The notes beneath the pieces were generated by a model, which saw nothing but the letters and a program-made list of their open reading frames with translations, was not told the origin of the DNA and ran no database searches. 21,890 nucleotides of DNA, from the NCBI GenBank assembly GCA_015222855.1, contig JADFWA010000072.1, forward strand, positions 1-21,890, given 5' to 3'. Within the stretch, counting starts at the first letter, position 1; each line of letters opens with the position of its first letter. Below are positions 7,363-14,109 of the stretch, one piece after another. The translations under genes were made by a program, and so were the position numbers. Source of the stretch: Pseudomonadota bacterium (lineage in GTDB: Bacteria; Desulfobacterota; Syntrophia; Syntrophales; JADFWA01).

Positions 7363-7803
7363 ATGGATTTGAGTGAATTAAGACCACCTGAGGGTTCCAG
7401 AAAAAAGAGAAAGAGAGTAGGTCGTGGGACCGGATCAGGTAATGGGAAAACATCAGGCAGAGGATCAAAGGGTCAAAATTCCCGTTCGGGTGGGGGAGTA
7501 AAGCCGGGATTTGAGGGTGGTCAGATGCCTCTTTCAAGGCGATTGCCTAAAAGGGGCTTTTGTAATATCTTCCGGAAGGATATCATCGCCGTAAACATAG
7601 AACAGCTAAAGGGATTTCCTGAAGGTTCGGTTATTGATTCAGATACCCTTATAAGCAGCGGTATTATTAAAAAGAAGGGTGATGGGATCAAGATATTGGG
7701 TGAAGGGTCTATAGACTATCCTCTGTCACTGAAAGTGGACAGGATAAGTCGTGGCGCAAGAGAGAAAATCGAGGCTGCAGGTGGGTCGGTAGAGGTTATC
7801 TGA
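7363..7803 (+). CDS. rplO: Large ribosomal subunit protein uL15
   Basis: The 146-aa product has the glycine- and arginine-rich N-terminal extension typical of L15 ([20 protein letters not shown], residues about 19-38) that threads into 23S rRNA. It also has [18 protein letters not shown] near 47-64 and the C-terminal [17 protein letters not shown] signature. L15 is a late assembly protein. rplO starts 2 nt after rpmD, and secY begins 1 nt after its stop, so the block is tightly coupled. Confidence 0.97.
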   Translation: MDLSELRPPEGSRKKRKRVGRGTGSGNGKTSGRGSKGQNSRSGGGVKPGFEGGQMPLSRRLPKRGFCNIFRKDIIAVNIEQLKGFPEGSVIDSDTLISSGIIKKKGDGIKILGEGSIDYPLSLKVDRISRGAREKIEAAGGSVEVI

Positions 7804-7804
7804 A

Positions 7805-9115
7805 TTGTTGTTAGGCGGATTAAAAAATATTCAGAAAATTCCGGAGCTTCAGAAAAGGATACTTGCGACTTTCCTTTTGTTGGCTGTCTATAGAATAGGC
7901 GTACACATCCCGACTCCCGGAATTGATACGGCGGCTTTGGCTGCTTTCTTCGAGCAGGCAAAGGGATCACTTTTAGGGCTTTTTGATATGTTCTCCGGAG
8001 GGGCGCTGAGCAATTTGTCGGTCTTTGCCCTGGGGATTATGCCCTACATCAGTGCATCCATTATCCTGCAATTGCTCACGGTTGCCGTCCCTCATCTCGA
8101 GAAACTTTCCAAGGAAGGGGAAGCCGGAAGAAGGAAGATAACTCAGTATACAAGGTACGGAACGGTTCTTTTAAGTATAATCCAGGGGTTCGGTATTGCG
8201 GTAGGACTGGAAAATATGGCGGGCCCCACGGGTGTAGCAATTGTAATTGATCCCGGATGGAGCTTTCGGTTGATGAGCGTCATTACCCTTACAGCCGGTA
8301 CGTCATTCATCATGTGGCTGGGGGAACAGATTACTGACAGGGGTATCGGTAATGGAATATCTCTGATCATTTTTGCGGGTATAATATGTCGAGGCCCTGC
8401 CGCTGTTGCAAATACCTTTCGCTTGCTGTCCACAGGTGAGATGGGGATATTTTTTGTTGTAATTCTTGCCGTTTTTATGGTTGCTGTTGTTGCTGTCATC
8501 GTCTTTGTGGAAAGCGCACAGAGAAAGATACCGGTTCAATATGCCAAGAGAGTTGTCGGAAGGAAGATGTATGGCGGGCAGACGACCCATCTTCCCTTAA
8601 AGGTCAATACGGCAGGTGTGATTCCTCCCATATTTGCCTCGTCAATCATAATGTTTCCTGCTACGATTGCCAATTTTATTCCGCATCCCTGGATGAAGAT
8701 GGTGGCAAATGTCTTGATGCCGGGCAGGTTTATATATGAGTTGCTCTATGTGGCTTTTATAATATTTTTCTGCTACTTCTATACAGCGGTTACGTTTAAT
8801 CCGGCAGACGTGGCCGATAATATGAGAAAGCAAGGGGGTTATATTCCGGGTATAAGACCGGGTAAAAGAACGGCGGATTATATAGACAGTATCCTGACAA
8901 GGCTTACCTTTGGCGGTGCCATTTACGTTTCTGCGGTATGTGTATTGCCCAGTATTCTTATAAGTCAGATGAATGTGCCTTTTTACTTCGGCGGCACGGC
9001 GCTTCTTATTGTGGTTGGTGTTGCTCTTGATACCGCGTCTCAAATAGAAACCCATTTGCTGACGAGACAATATGAAGGATTTATGAAGAAGGGGCGGATG
9101 GGTAAGAGACGTTGA
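7805..9115 (+). CDS. secY: Protein translocase channel subunit SecY
   Basis: The 436-aa integral membrane protein has ten predicted transmembrane helices, the usual SecY length. Motifs: [12 protein letters not shown] (residues 30-41) after TM1, the plug-region FSGGAL (63-68), [17 protein letters not shown] (75-91, TM2), [10 protein letters not shown] in the middle, and the ribosome/SecA-binding cytosolic loop [16 protein letters not shown]. SecY with SecE and SecG forms the inner-membrane channel for secreted and membrane proteins. I chose TTG at 7805, 1 nt after rplO, with GAGG at 7793-7796. The next codon is also TTG (7808) and cannot be excluded as the start. map follows directly. adk, often between secY and map, is absent here. 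Confidence 0.97.
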   Translation: MLLGGLKNIQKIPELQKRILATFLLLAVYRIGVHIPTPGIDTAALAAFFEQAKGSLLGLFDMFSGGALSNLSVFALGIMPYISASIILQLLTVAVPHLEKLSKEGEAGRRKITQYTRYGTVLLSIIQGFGIAVGLENMAGPTGVAIVIDPGWSFRLMSVITLTAGTSFIMWLGEQITDRGIGNGISLIIFAGIICRGPAAVANTFRLLSTGEMGIFFVVILAVFMVAVVAVIVFVESAQRKIPVQYAKRVVGRKMYGGQTTHLPLKVNTAGVIPPIFASSIIMFPATIANFIPHPWMKMVANVLMPGRFIYELLYVAFIIFFCYFYTAVTFNPADVADNMRKQGGYIPGIRPGKRTADYIDSILTRLTFGGAIYVSAVCVLPSILISQMNVPFYFGGTALLIVVGVALDTASQIETHLLTRQYEGFMKKGRMGKRR

Positions 9116-9128
9116 GGTACAGAGAATA

Positions 9129-9878
9129 ATGGTAGTCTTGAAATCCCCTGAAGAGATTGAAAAGATAAGAAAAAGTAACATATTTGTGGCGGATATCTTA
9201 AATGAAATAAGGGGGATGATAAGACCCGGGATAACAACCGCGGAACTGGACAGACATTCTGAAAAACTTGCCCTGAAGGAGGGCGCCAAGCCCGCCTTTA
9301 AGGGGTATATGGGTTATCCTTTTTCTCTGTGTACATCTGTCAATAGTGAAGTGGTTCACGGGATGCCGTCAGATAGGGTGCTGCAGGCGGGAGATATAAT
9401 AAGCCTCGATTTTGGGATATACTATAAGGGATATTATGGAGATGCCGCAATAACGGTTCCTGTAGGTGAGGTTTCTGATACGGCGGTAAAATTGAGCAGT
9501 ACTACCGAAGAGGCTCTTTACAATGGCATAGAAGAGGCGAGGGCAGGAAATCGATTGGGTGATATATCGGCTGCTGTACAGGAACATGTTGAAGCTGCCG
9601 GGTTTTCTGTTGTGAGAGATTTTGTTGGTCACGGGATAGGAAAAAGTCTTCATGAAGATCCGCAGATCCCCAATTTCGGGGTACGTGGAAGGGGTATTGA
9701 GCTGAAGGTAGGTATGGTTTTGGCCATTGAACCAATGGTGAATGAAGGAACATACAAGGTAAAGGTACTTTCCGATGGCTGGACGGCGGTAACGACCGAT
9801 GGTAAGCTTTCGGCCCACTTTGAGCATTCTGTGGCAATTACGGAGGATGGTCCGGTAATATTGAGCAAGATTGATTGA
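9129..9878 (+). CDS. map: Methionine aminopeptidase, type I
   Basis: The 249-aa enzyme removes the initiator Met from nascent cytosolic proteins after deformylation. All five metal ligands of the pita-bread fold are present: D94 (SLDFG), D105 (GDAA), H168 (GHGIG), E201 (IEPM) and E232 (EHS). The substrate-binding histidines H77 (VVHGMP) and H175 (LHEDP) are also present. It lacks the N-terminal zinc-finger extension of some type I enzymes and the type II insert, so it is type Ia. It lies 13 nt after secY. A terminator-like hairpin begins 12 nt after its stop. Confidence 0.97.
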   Translation: MVVLKSPEEIEKIRKSNIFVADILNEIRGMIRPGITTAELDRHSEKLALKEGAKPAFKGYMGYPFSLCTSVNSEVVHGMPSDRVLQAGDIISLDFGIYYKGYYGDAAITVPVGEVSDTAVKLSSTTEEALYNGIEEARAGNRLGDISAAVQEHVEAAGFSVVRDFVGHGIGKSLHEDPQIPNFGVRGRGIELKVGMVLAIEPMVNEGTYKVKVLSDGWTAVTTDGKLSAHFEHSVAITEDGPVILSKID

Positions 9879-9889
9879 ATTGGATTATT

Positions 9890-9916
9890 CCCTGTAGCTT
9901 CTTGCTACAGGGTTTT
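9890..9916 (+). terminator. Intrinsic-terminator-like hairpin between map and infA
   Basis: A perfect 9-bp stem (ccctgtagc at 9890-9898, gctacaggg at 9904-9912) encloses the 5-nt loop ttctt and is followed by TTTT (9913-9916). The T-tract is short, so it probably acts as a partial terminator or attenuator rather than a full stop. The essential genes infA, rpmJ and the alpha block lie downstream, and no convincing promoter was seen between. Its exact role is inferred. Confidence 0.55.
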
Positions 9917-9925
9917 ACCTTAGTT

Positions 9926-9958
9926 CCCTCTCCTTGGGGAGAGGGTTAGGGTGAGGGG
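9926..9958. repeat. GA-rich palindromic repeat (REP-like) upstream of infA
   Basis: The bases ccctctcc (9926-9933) and ggagaggg (9938-9945) form a perfect 8-bp stem with the 4-nt loop ttgg. They are followed by ttagggtgagggg (9946-9958). A related sequence (aagggttagtgtgagaggg, with gtagggtgagggtga just before it) lies in the folC-lptD spacer at 16204-16241. The motif resembles a family of short intergenic repeats I recall from many proteobacterial genomes. That resemblance is from memory, and genome-wide copy number is unknown. Confidence 0.5.
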
Positions 9959-9998
9959 ATAGAATCAATTTACAGTCTGAACTGGGAATGGGGATTTC

Positions 9999-10217
9999 AT
10001 GGCAAAAGAAGAGGCGATACAGGTTGAGGGTAAGGTAATTGAACCGTTGCCGAACGCAATGTTTCGTGTTGAGCTGGAAAACGGGCATCGTATTCTTGCC
10101 CATATCTCAGGAAAGATGCGGATGCATTATATCAAGATATTGCCCGGTGATAAAGTAACCGTTGAGCTGTCTCCCTACGATTTGACGCGGGGACGAATTA
10201 CATACAGGGCGAAATAA
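9999..10217 (+). CDS. infA: Translation initiation factor IF-1
   Basis: The 72-aa protein has exactly the family length and a single S1/OB-fold domain. It runs [22 protein letters not shown], then [19 protein letters not shown] and ends [17 protein letters not shown]-1 occupies the 30S A site during initiation and promotes IF-2 and IF-3 action. The ATG at 9999 follows GGGGA near 9989-9993. It is 120 bp after map with two hairpins in between, so its expression may be set partly by attenuation. rpmJ follows after 14 nt, the canonical order. Confidence 0.97.
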   Translation: MAKEEAIQVEGKVIEPLPNAMFRVELENGHRILAHISGKMRMHYIKILPGDKVTVELSPYDLTRGRITYRAK

Positions 10218-10231
10218 TGAGGTGAAGTGTT

Positions 10232-10345
10232 GTGAAAGTAAGGGCTTCTGTTAAAAAGATGTGTGATAAATGCAAGATTGTTAAAAGGCGTGGAGTGCTT
10301 CGGGTTATCTGTGAGAACCCCAGGCATAAGCAGCGCCAGGGATGA
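10232..10345 (+). CDS. rpmJ: Large ribosomal subunit protein bL36, zinc-binding form
   Basis: This 37-aa gene reads from GTG at 10232 to TGA at 10343-10345, beginning [15 protein letters not shown] and ending NPRHKQRQG. The zinc ligands C11, C14, C27 and H32 are all present, so it is the C+ form. L36 is the smallest 50S protein and stabilises 23S rRNA near the L6/L16 region. GAGGTG at 10219-10224 lies 7 nt upstream and fixes the GTG start. Context infA-rpmJ-rpsM is canonical. A 192-bp spacer, unusually long, follows before rpsM. Confidence 0.95.
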   Translation: MKVRASVKKMCDKCKIVKRRGVLRVICENPRHKQRQG

Positions 10346-10352
10346 AGGGAAG

Positions 10353-10495
10353 GTGAGCGTTTAGTTTTTAAGCATTTTGGATGCTGGATACTGGTTGCTG
10401 GATAACTATTTTATCTATCCAGTATCAAGTTTCAAGCATCCGGCAACAGCTTTGAGAGGTGTTTATATAGTTTCTTGTTGTTGCTGAACGCTTAC
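10353..10495. repeat. Nested inverted repeats in the rpmJ-rpsM spacer
   Basis: The inner hairpin pairs 10379-10404 with 10416-10441 (26-nt arms, 21 of 26 complementary, 11-nt loop). The arms are built from reiterated (g)gatgctggata/ctggttgctggata units. An outer pair, gtgagcgtttag (10353-10364) with ctgaacgcttac (10484-10495), matches at 10 of 12. In E. coli the alpha operon leader just before rpsM folds into a pseudoknot bound by S4. This spacer occupies the same position, but its repeat-like content also fits a dispersed intergenic repeat. I cannot decide between them. Confidence 0.5.
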
Positions 10496-10537
10496 TATGC
10501 AACAGATTTTGACTTTACTTCGTAAGGAGGATATTCG

Positions 10538-10912
10538 GTGGCACGAATCGCAGGTGTAGATTTACCCAAGAACAAGAGAATGGAGATTGCCCTGACCTAT
10601 ATATATGGTATAGGCAGGACTAAATCGAGGGAGATACTTAAAGATGCGGGAGTAGATTTTGATATAAAAACTGATGACCTTGCTGATTCGGAGGTGGCCT
10701 CTATAAGAAAAGTTATAGATGGCGAACATAAGGTTGAGGGAGATTTAAGAAGAGAGATTTCCATGTCGATAAAACGCCTGATGGATATAGGTTCCTACCG
10801 TGGGCTGAGGCATAGGAGGGGGCTTCCCGTCAGAGGTCAAAGAACGAGCACAAATGCCAGGACAAGGAAAGGGCCGAGAAGGGCCGTCACCAGCAAGGGG
10901 AAAAGAAGATAA
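10538..10912 (+). CDS. rpsM: Small ribosomal subunit protein uS13
   Basis: The 124-aa protein begins [25 protein letters not shown], the S13 helix-two-turn-helix region. It ends in the basic tail [21 protein letters not shown] that contacts P-site tRNA. S13 forms bridges between the 30S head and 50S. The start is GTG at 10538 with a strong TAAGGAGGA at 10523-10531. It is the first gene of the alpha block (rpsM-rpsK-rpsD-rpoA-rplQ). rpsK follows after 21 nt. Confidence 0.97.
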   Translation: MARIAGVDLPKNKRMEIALTYIYGIGRTKSREILKDAGVDFDIKTDDLADSEVASIRKVIDGEHKVEGDLRREISMSIKRLMDIGSYRGLRHRRGLPVRGQRTSTNARTRKGPRRAVTSKGKRR

Positions 10913-10933
10913 TTTTATTCATCTGGAGGAACA

Positions 10934-11326
10934 ATGGCGAAACCGAGGAGAAGAACCGGTAAGAAAAAGGAGCGAAAAAATATACCAGAGGGTATTGCTC
11001 ATATTCAATCGACTTTCAACAATACGATCATTACTATTACGGATATAAGTGGTAATGTTGTCGCCTGGTCATCCGCTGGAGTGCGGGGTTTCAAAGGTTC
11101 AAGGAAGAGCACACCATTTGCCGCTCAATTGGCCGCGGAGGATGTGGTAAATAAAGCGAAAGAGCATGGCATGAGAAGCGTTCAGGTGTATGTGAAAGGA
11201 CCCGGTTCCGGCAGAGAGGCGGCGCTGAGGTCTCTGCAGGCGGCAGGTCTTGGCATAAGTCTCATCAGAGATGTGACGCCGATTCCTCATAACGGTTGCC
11301 GCCCGCCGAAGAGAAGAAGAGTGTAA
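10934..11326 (+). CDS. rpsK: Small ribosomal subunit protein uS11
   Basis: The 130-aa product has the S11 core [18 protein letters not shown] (residues 20-37), the [21 protein letters not shown] region, and [15 protein letters not shown]. The C terminus [14 protein letters not shown] contains the Asn-Gly that is converted to isoaspartate in E. coli S11. S11 lines the mRNA path on the 30S platform. The ATG at 10934 follows TGGAGGA at 10923-10929. The 93-bp spacer before rpsD holds a perfect 8-bp hairpin. Confidence 0.97.
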   Translation: MAKPRRRTGKKKERKNIPEGIAHIQSTFNNTIITITDISGNVVAWSSAGVRGFKGSRKSTPFAAQLAAEDVVNKAKEHGMRSVQVYVKGPGSGREAALRSLQAAGLGISLIRDVTPIPHNGCRPPKRRRV

Positions 11327-11369
11327 TAAAAACAGGGCTAAAGGCAAAGGGTTAAAGGCTGAAGGATGC

Positions 11370-11390
11370 GGTCGGGTGTAAAACCCGACC
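11370..11390. repeat. Perfect hairpin upstream of rpsD (GTCGGGT palindrome)
   Basis: The bases ggtcgggt (11370-11377) and acccgacc (11383-11390) are perfect complements around the loop gtaaa, followed by ctacgtac. There is no T-tract, so it is not an intrinsic terminator. The sequence resembles the hairpin at 19040-19057 in the rplM-rpsI spacer (gcggggtt...aaccctgc) in type and in its intergenic setting. It ends 29 nt before the rpsD start and 17 nt before its GGAGGA. Confidence 0.5.
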
Positions 11391-11419
11391 CTACGTACAT
11401 AATAAAATGGAGGAATGTC

Positions 11420-12052
11420 TTGGCAAGATATAGAGGATCTTTATGCAGGTTATGCCGAAGAGAGGGTTTGAAACTCTTTCTTAAAGGAGATAGATGCTAT
11501 AGTGATAAATGTGCCTTTGAAAGGAGAGGGTATGTTCCCGGGGAACATGGACAGGCCAGGCTCAGGAGAAAGCATTCCGATTACGGCATTCAGTTAAGGG
11601 AAAAACAGAAGCTTAAGAGGATGTTTGGTCTTTTAGAAAAACAGTTCAAGAGTTACTATGAAAAGGCAGACAAGCAGAAGGGGGTAACGGGTACGAACCT
11701 CCTGGTCTTGTTGGAGAGAAGACTCGACAATATGGTATTCAGGATGGGTTTTGCCAGTTCCGGGGGTGAGGCGAGGCAGCTTGTAAGGCACAGTCATTTT
11801 CTGGTAAATGGCAGGAAGGTAAATATTCCATCTTACCTGGTAAAAGTCGGTGATGAGGTTCAGGTTAGAGAGGGAAGCAGAAAGATGGCACGCATACTCG
11901 ATTCAATGGAAACGGTTGCGAGACGGGGTGTGCCACAGTGGCTGGAATTGGATAAGGATAACTTTAAAGGTGTTGTAAAGATGTTTCCCACACGGGAAGA
12001 ATTGACCATGCCGATCCAGGAACAATTGGTAGTCGAACTTTACTCTAAATAG
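11420..12052 (+). CDS. rpsD: Small ribosomal subunit protein uS4, zinc-type
   Basis: The 210-aa protein starts at TTG 11420 ([16 protein letters not shown]), chosen from the family N terminus and from TGGAGGA at 11408-11414. The frame is open upstream to 11366, but that would translate the intergenic hairpin. Cysteines C9, C12, C26 and C31 form the zinc site of the C+ S4 class. The S4 RNA-binding domain spans roughly residues 99-162 ([30 protein letters not shown]). S4 nucleates 30S assembly and in E. coli is the autogenous repressor of the alpha operon. Placement between rpsK and rpoA is canonical. Confidence 0.97.
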   Translation: MARYRGSLCRLCRREGLKLFLKGDRCYSDKCAFERRGYVPGEHGQARLRRKHSDYGIQLREKQKLKRMFGLLEKQFKSYYEKADKQKGVTGTNLLVLLERRLDNMVFRMGFASSGGEARQLVRHSHFLVNGRKVNIPSYLVKVGDEVQVREGSRKMARILDSMETVARRGVPQWLELDKDNFKGVVKMFPTREELTMPIQEQLVVELYSK

Positions 12053-12056
12053 CATG

Positions 12057-12078
12057 GTGACCATACATGATGGTTCAC
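12057..12078. repeat. Short hairpin in the rpsD-rpoA spacer
   Basis: The bases gtgaccat (12057-12064) pair with atggttcac (12070-12078) with one bulged base and the loop acatg, starting 5 nt after the rpsD stop. No T-tract follows. The 94-bp spacer otherwise shows no structure I can name. The hairpin may protect the upstream 3' end or modulate rpoA expression, or it may be incidental. Confidence 0.35.
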
Positions 12079-12146
12079 GGGGTTCAGGAAAAAATGTAAT
12101 CTGATTCCCGAATCGTTAAAGCAATTCTATATAGGAAATTAGAAAT

Positions 12147-13154
12147 ATGCAAAGAAATTGGCGTAGTCTGATACGGCCGAAGCGAATTGATGTAGATAAA
12201 AGAACATATACACAATTTTATGGAGAATTCAATTGCCAGCCTTTAGAAAGAGGCTTTGGTGTTACTTTGGGCAATTCTCTTAGAAGAGTGCTGCTCTCTT
12301 CCATACAGGGGGCGGCTATTGTTTCTGTAAAAATTGATGGTGCACTTCACGAATTTTCGGCGATTTCAGGGATAAAGGATGATGTGACCGATATCATTTT
12401 GAATCTGAAGGGAGTTCGCTTAAATCTTCATCAAGATGGGCCGAGGACTGTTCATTTTGATGTTTCAAAGGAAGGGGTTATAACTGCAGGGGATATCATT
12501 ACCGATGGAACAGTTGAGATACAGAACCCCGATCATTATATTACAACCCTTTCAGGTGATGCCGTGTTTAAGGCGGATATGGTCGTGAAGACGGGTCGGG
12601 GCTATGTTCCGGCCGGGAAGGAAAAGGATCCCGACCAACCTGAAGGTACGATAAACATTGACGCGCTGTTTTCACCAATTAAGAAGGTAAACTATACGGT
12701 AACCCATGCCAGGGTTGGTCAGATTACCGATTATGACAGGCTGGTATTGGAGGTATGGACGGATGGGAGTATTCTGCCGGAGGATGCCGTAGCCTATGCA
12801 GCAAAGACATTAAAAAATCAACTGGATGTTTTTATAAATTTTGAAGAGGAAGAAGAAGAGGAAGAAGAGCATAAAGAGGTCGAAGAAAAGGAAAAGATTA
12901 ACGAGAACCTGTTAAGAAGTGTTGAGGAATTGGAACTTTCCGTAAGATCTGCAAACTGTCTGCAAAATGCCGGCATTACTCTTATTGGAGAGCTTGTCCA
13001 GAAGACCGAAGCCGAGATGCTCAAGACCAAGAACTTCGGGAGGAAATCCCTGAACGAGATTAAAGAGATTCTCACGGAGATGGGACTTAATCTCGGTATG
13101 AAGGTGGATCTTCCGTTGCCAACGAAAGATGAGAAAGAAGCCGAAAAGGAATAA
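12147..13154 (+). CDS. rpoA: DNA-directed RNA polymerase alpha subunit
   Basis: The 335-aa protein has the N-terminal dimerisation domain (about 1-231), with [22 protein letters not shown] at 36-57 as its signature and the beta/beta' contact residues nearby. The C-terminal domain (about 254-320) carries [19 protein letters not shown] and [14 protein letters not shown]267 corresponds to E. coli R265, the key UP-element contact. The linker between the domains is unusually acidic: residues 233-241 are nine consecutive Glu, followed by HKEVEEKEK. Alpha nucleates RNA polymerase assembly and reads upstream promoter elements and activators. An AGGA at 12133-12136 precedes the ATG. rplQ follows after 19 nt. 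Confidence 0.97.
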   Translation: MQRNWRSLIRPKRIDVDKRTYTQFYGEFNCQPLERGFGVTLGNSLRRVLLSSIQGAAIVSVKIDGALHEFSAISGIKDDVTDIILNLKGVRLNLHQDGPRTVHFDVSKEGVITAGDIITDGTVEIQNPDHYITTLSGDAVFKADMVVKTGRGYVPAGKEKDPDQPEGTINIDALFSPIKKVNYTVTHARVGQITDYDRLVLEVWTDGSILPEDAVAYAAKTLKNQLDVFINFEEEEEEEEEHKEVEEKEKINENLLRSVEELELSVRSANCLQNAGITLIGELVQKTEAEMLKTKNFGRKSLNEIKEILTEMGLNLGMKVDLPLPTKDEKEAEKE

Positions 13155-13173
13155 TTGGAAAGGAAGAGATTGA

Positions 13174-13551
13174 ATGCGTCACAGAAAGGATAGAAGAAAG
13201 CTGGGTAGAACCACAAGTCATAGAAAAGCGATGCTGAGAAATATGGTGACTTCTTTTCTGGAACATGGAAAAATTGTTACGACCGATGCCAAGGCTAAGG
13301 AGTTGAGGCGAGTTGCCGAAAAGATGATTACCCTGGGGAAGAGAGGCAGCCTCCACGCGAGAAGACAGGCCGCGTCCTTTATAATGAGCCGGGCGGTTGT
13401 CAAGAAACTCTTTGAAGAACTGTCACCCAGGTATAGTGAAAGGGCCGGTGGCTATACGAGGATAGTGAAGATAGGTCACCGGGTGGGCGATAATGCTCCA
13501 ATGTCTGTTATTGAACTGGTTTCGGAAGGGGAAAAAGGAACCTCGAAGTAA
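13174..13551 (+). CDS. rplQ: Large ribosomal subunit protein bL17
   Basis: The 125-aa product starts [24 protein letters not shown], the L17 signature, and includes [19 protein letters not shown] and [25 protein letters not shown]17 sits near the tunnel exit of the 50S subunit. It is the last gene of the alpha block. AAAGGAAGAG (13158-13167) gives its ribosome binding site. A strong terminator follows 54 nt after the stop, closing the ribosomal super-operon. Confidence 0.97.
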   Translation: MRHRKDRRKLGRTTSHRKAMLRNMVTSFLEHGKIVTTDAKAKELRRVAEKMITLGKRGSLHARRQAASFIMSRAVVKKLFEELSPRYSERAGGYTRIVKIGHRVGDNAPMSVIELVSEGEKGTSK

Positions 13552-13605
13552 TAGAAGTGTATCGCAGTACGTCTTTCCTGTGGGAAAACAGAAAATGTAT
13601 CGTTT

Positions 13606-13636
13606 AAAAGGCAAGGATAATTCCTTGCCTTTTTTT
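13606..13636 (+). terminator. Strong intrinsic terminator of the ribosomal super-operon
   Basis: A perfect 12-bp stem (aaaaggcaagga 13606-13617, tccttgcctttt 13622-13633) encloses the loop taat. It runs into an uninterrupted T-tract at 13630-13636, followed by GTTT. This is a textbook rho-independent terminator directed to the + strand. The A/T symmetry also allows weak action on the opposite strand, but no gene is coming from that side. Confidence 0.9.
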
Positions 13637-13650
13637 GTTTATATTTCCCC

Positions 13651-13678
13651 TTGAATTTTCTATCAAAAGAACTATAAT
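13651..13678 (+). promoter_or_regulatory. Sigma70-type promoter for the EF-Tu-like/PDE/folC/lptD unit
   Basis: TTGAAT at 13651-13656 (4 of 6 to the -35 consensus) and a perfect TATAAT at 13673-13678 are separated by 16 bp, starting just 14 bp after the upstream terminator's T-tract. The predicted start of transcription near 13685 gives a leader of about 90 nt before the ATG at 13776. The leader contains a very strong AAGGAGGG at 13763-13770. Confidence 0.75.
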
Positions 13679-13775
13679 GACCGGGAGTTAGTATGGGGGA
13701 CTCTATACCTTAGCCGATGGTGTGTTTTTTATTTTCAAAAGCGCATGCATATTATGAGAAAAAAGGAGGGTAATC

Positions 13776-14039
13776 ATGGCGGAAGAAAAAATTGGGGAGG
13801 TTGTTAAGTTTTTTGCAAAACCGAGTGTGGCGGCAGTCAAGATTACCGATGGAGAGTTGGAAGTAGGCGATGCGGTTAAATTTACAGGTCATACCACGGA
13901 TTTCGAAGATAAAATTGAGTCAATGGAAGTAAATAATGAAAAGGTTGCAAAGGCTGTGGTGGGTGATTATATCGGTATTAAGGTAACGGAACGAGTCCGT
14001 CCCGGTGATGAGATGTTTAAGGTCGTACCGGAAGAATGA
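13776..14039 (+). CDS. Free-standing EF-Tu domain-2-like small protein (translation elongation factor-like protein)
   Basis: The 87-aa protein has no GTPase domain. Its sequence (IGEVVKFFAKPSVAAVKI, then GELEVGDAVKF, GHTTDFEDKIESMEV and RVRPGDEMFKV) has the glycine/aspartate-spaced strands of the beta-barrel found as domain 2 in EF-Tu-type translation factors. From memory it also resembles the C-terminal barrel of U32-family peptidases, especially GHTTDF. Small proteins of this type are annotated as elongation-factor-like in Deltaproteobacteria and archaea. Function is not known to me: possibly an RNA- or tRNA-binding adapter. It begins with a strong ribosome binding site and its own promoter directly after the ribosomal operon, so it is probably well expressed. 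The metallo-hydrolase gene follows after 70 nt. Confidence 0.8.
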   Translation: MAEEKIGEVVKFFAKPSVAAVKITDGELEVGDAVKFTGHTTDFEDKIESMEVNNEKVAKAVVGDYIGIKVTERVRPGDEMFKVVPEE

Positions 14040-14109
14040 TAAGCTTGGAACAGACCCTTATAGTTTTTATCGAGTTTTCCGTTTTCGGAAGCACAAAAGG
14101 GAAGGTTAT

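Noticed and set aside
10440..10537. Promoter before rpsM
   Set aside because: TTGTTG-like and TATGCA/tatagt hexamers can be found, but spacing and matches are poor. Nothing better than chance in AT-rich DNA.
11366..11419. Upstream extension of S4 to 11366
   Set aside because: It would translate the GTCGGGT palindrome, adds residues unlike any S4 N terminus, and the GGAGGA at 11409-11414 points to the TTG at 11420.
13693..13713. Six-codon leader ORF (M-G-D-S-I-P-stop) in the leader of the EF-Tu-like gene
   Set aside because: GGGAG lies upstream, but the peptide has no run of a regulatory amino acid and no attenuator hairpin follows. A chance ORF is more likely.
14005..14109. 35-residue N-terminal extension of the metallo-hydrolase starting at 14005
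   Set aside because: It overlaps the 3' end of the preceding gene, has no ribosome binding site, and family members begin at the MDVRILGCHGS position.
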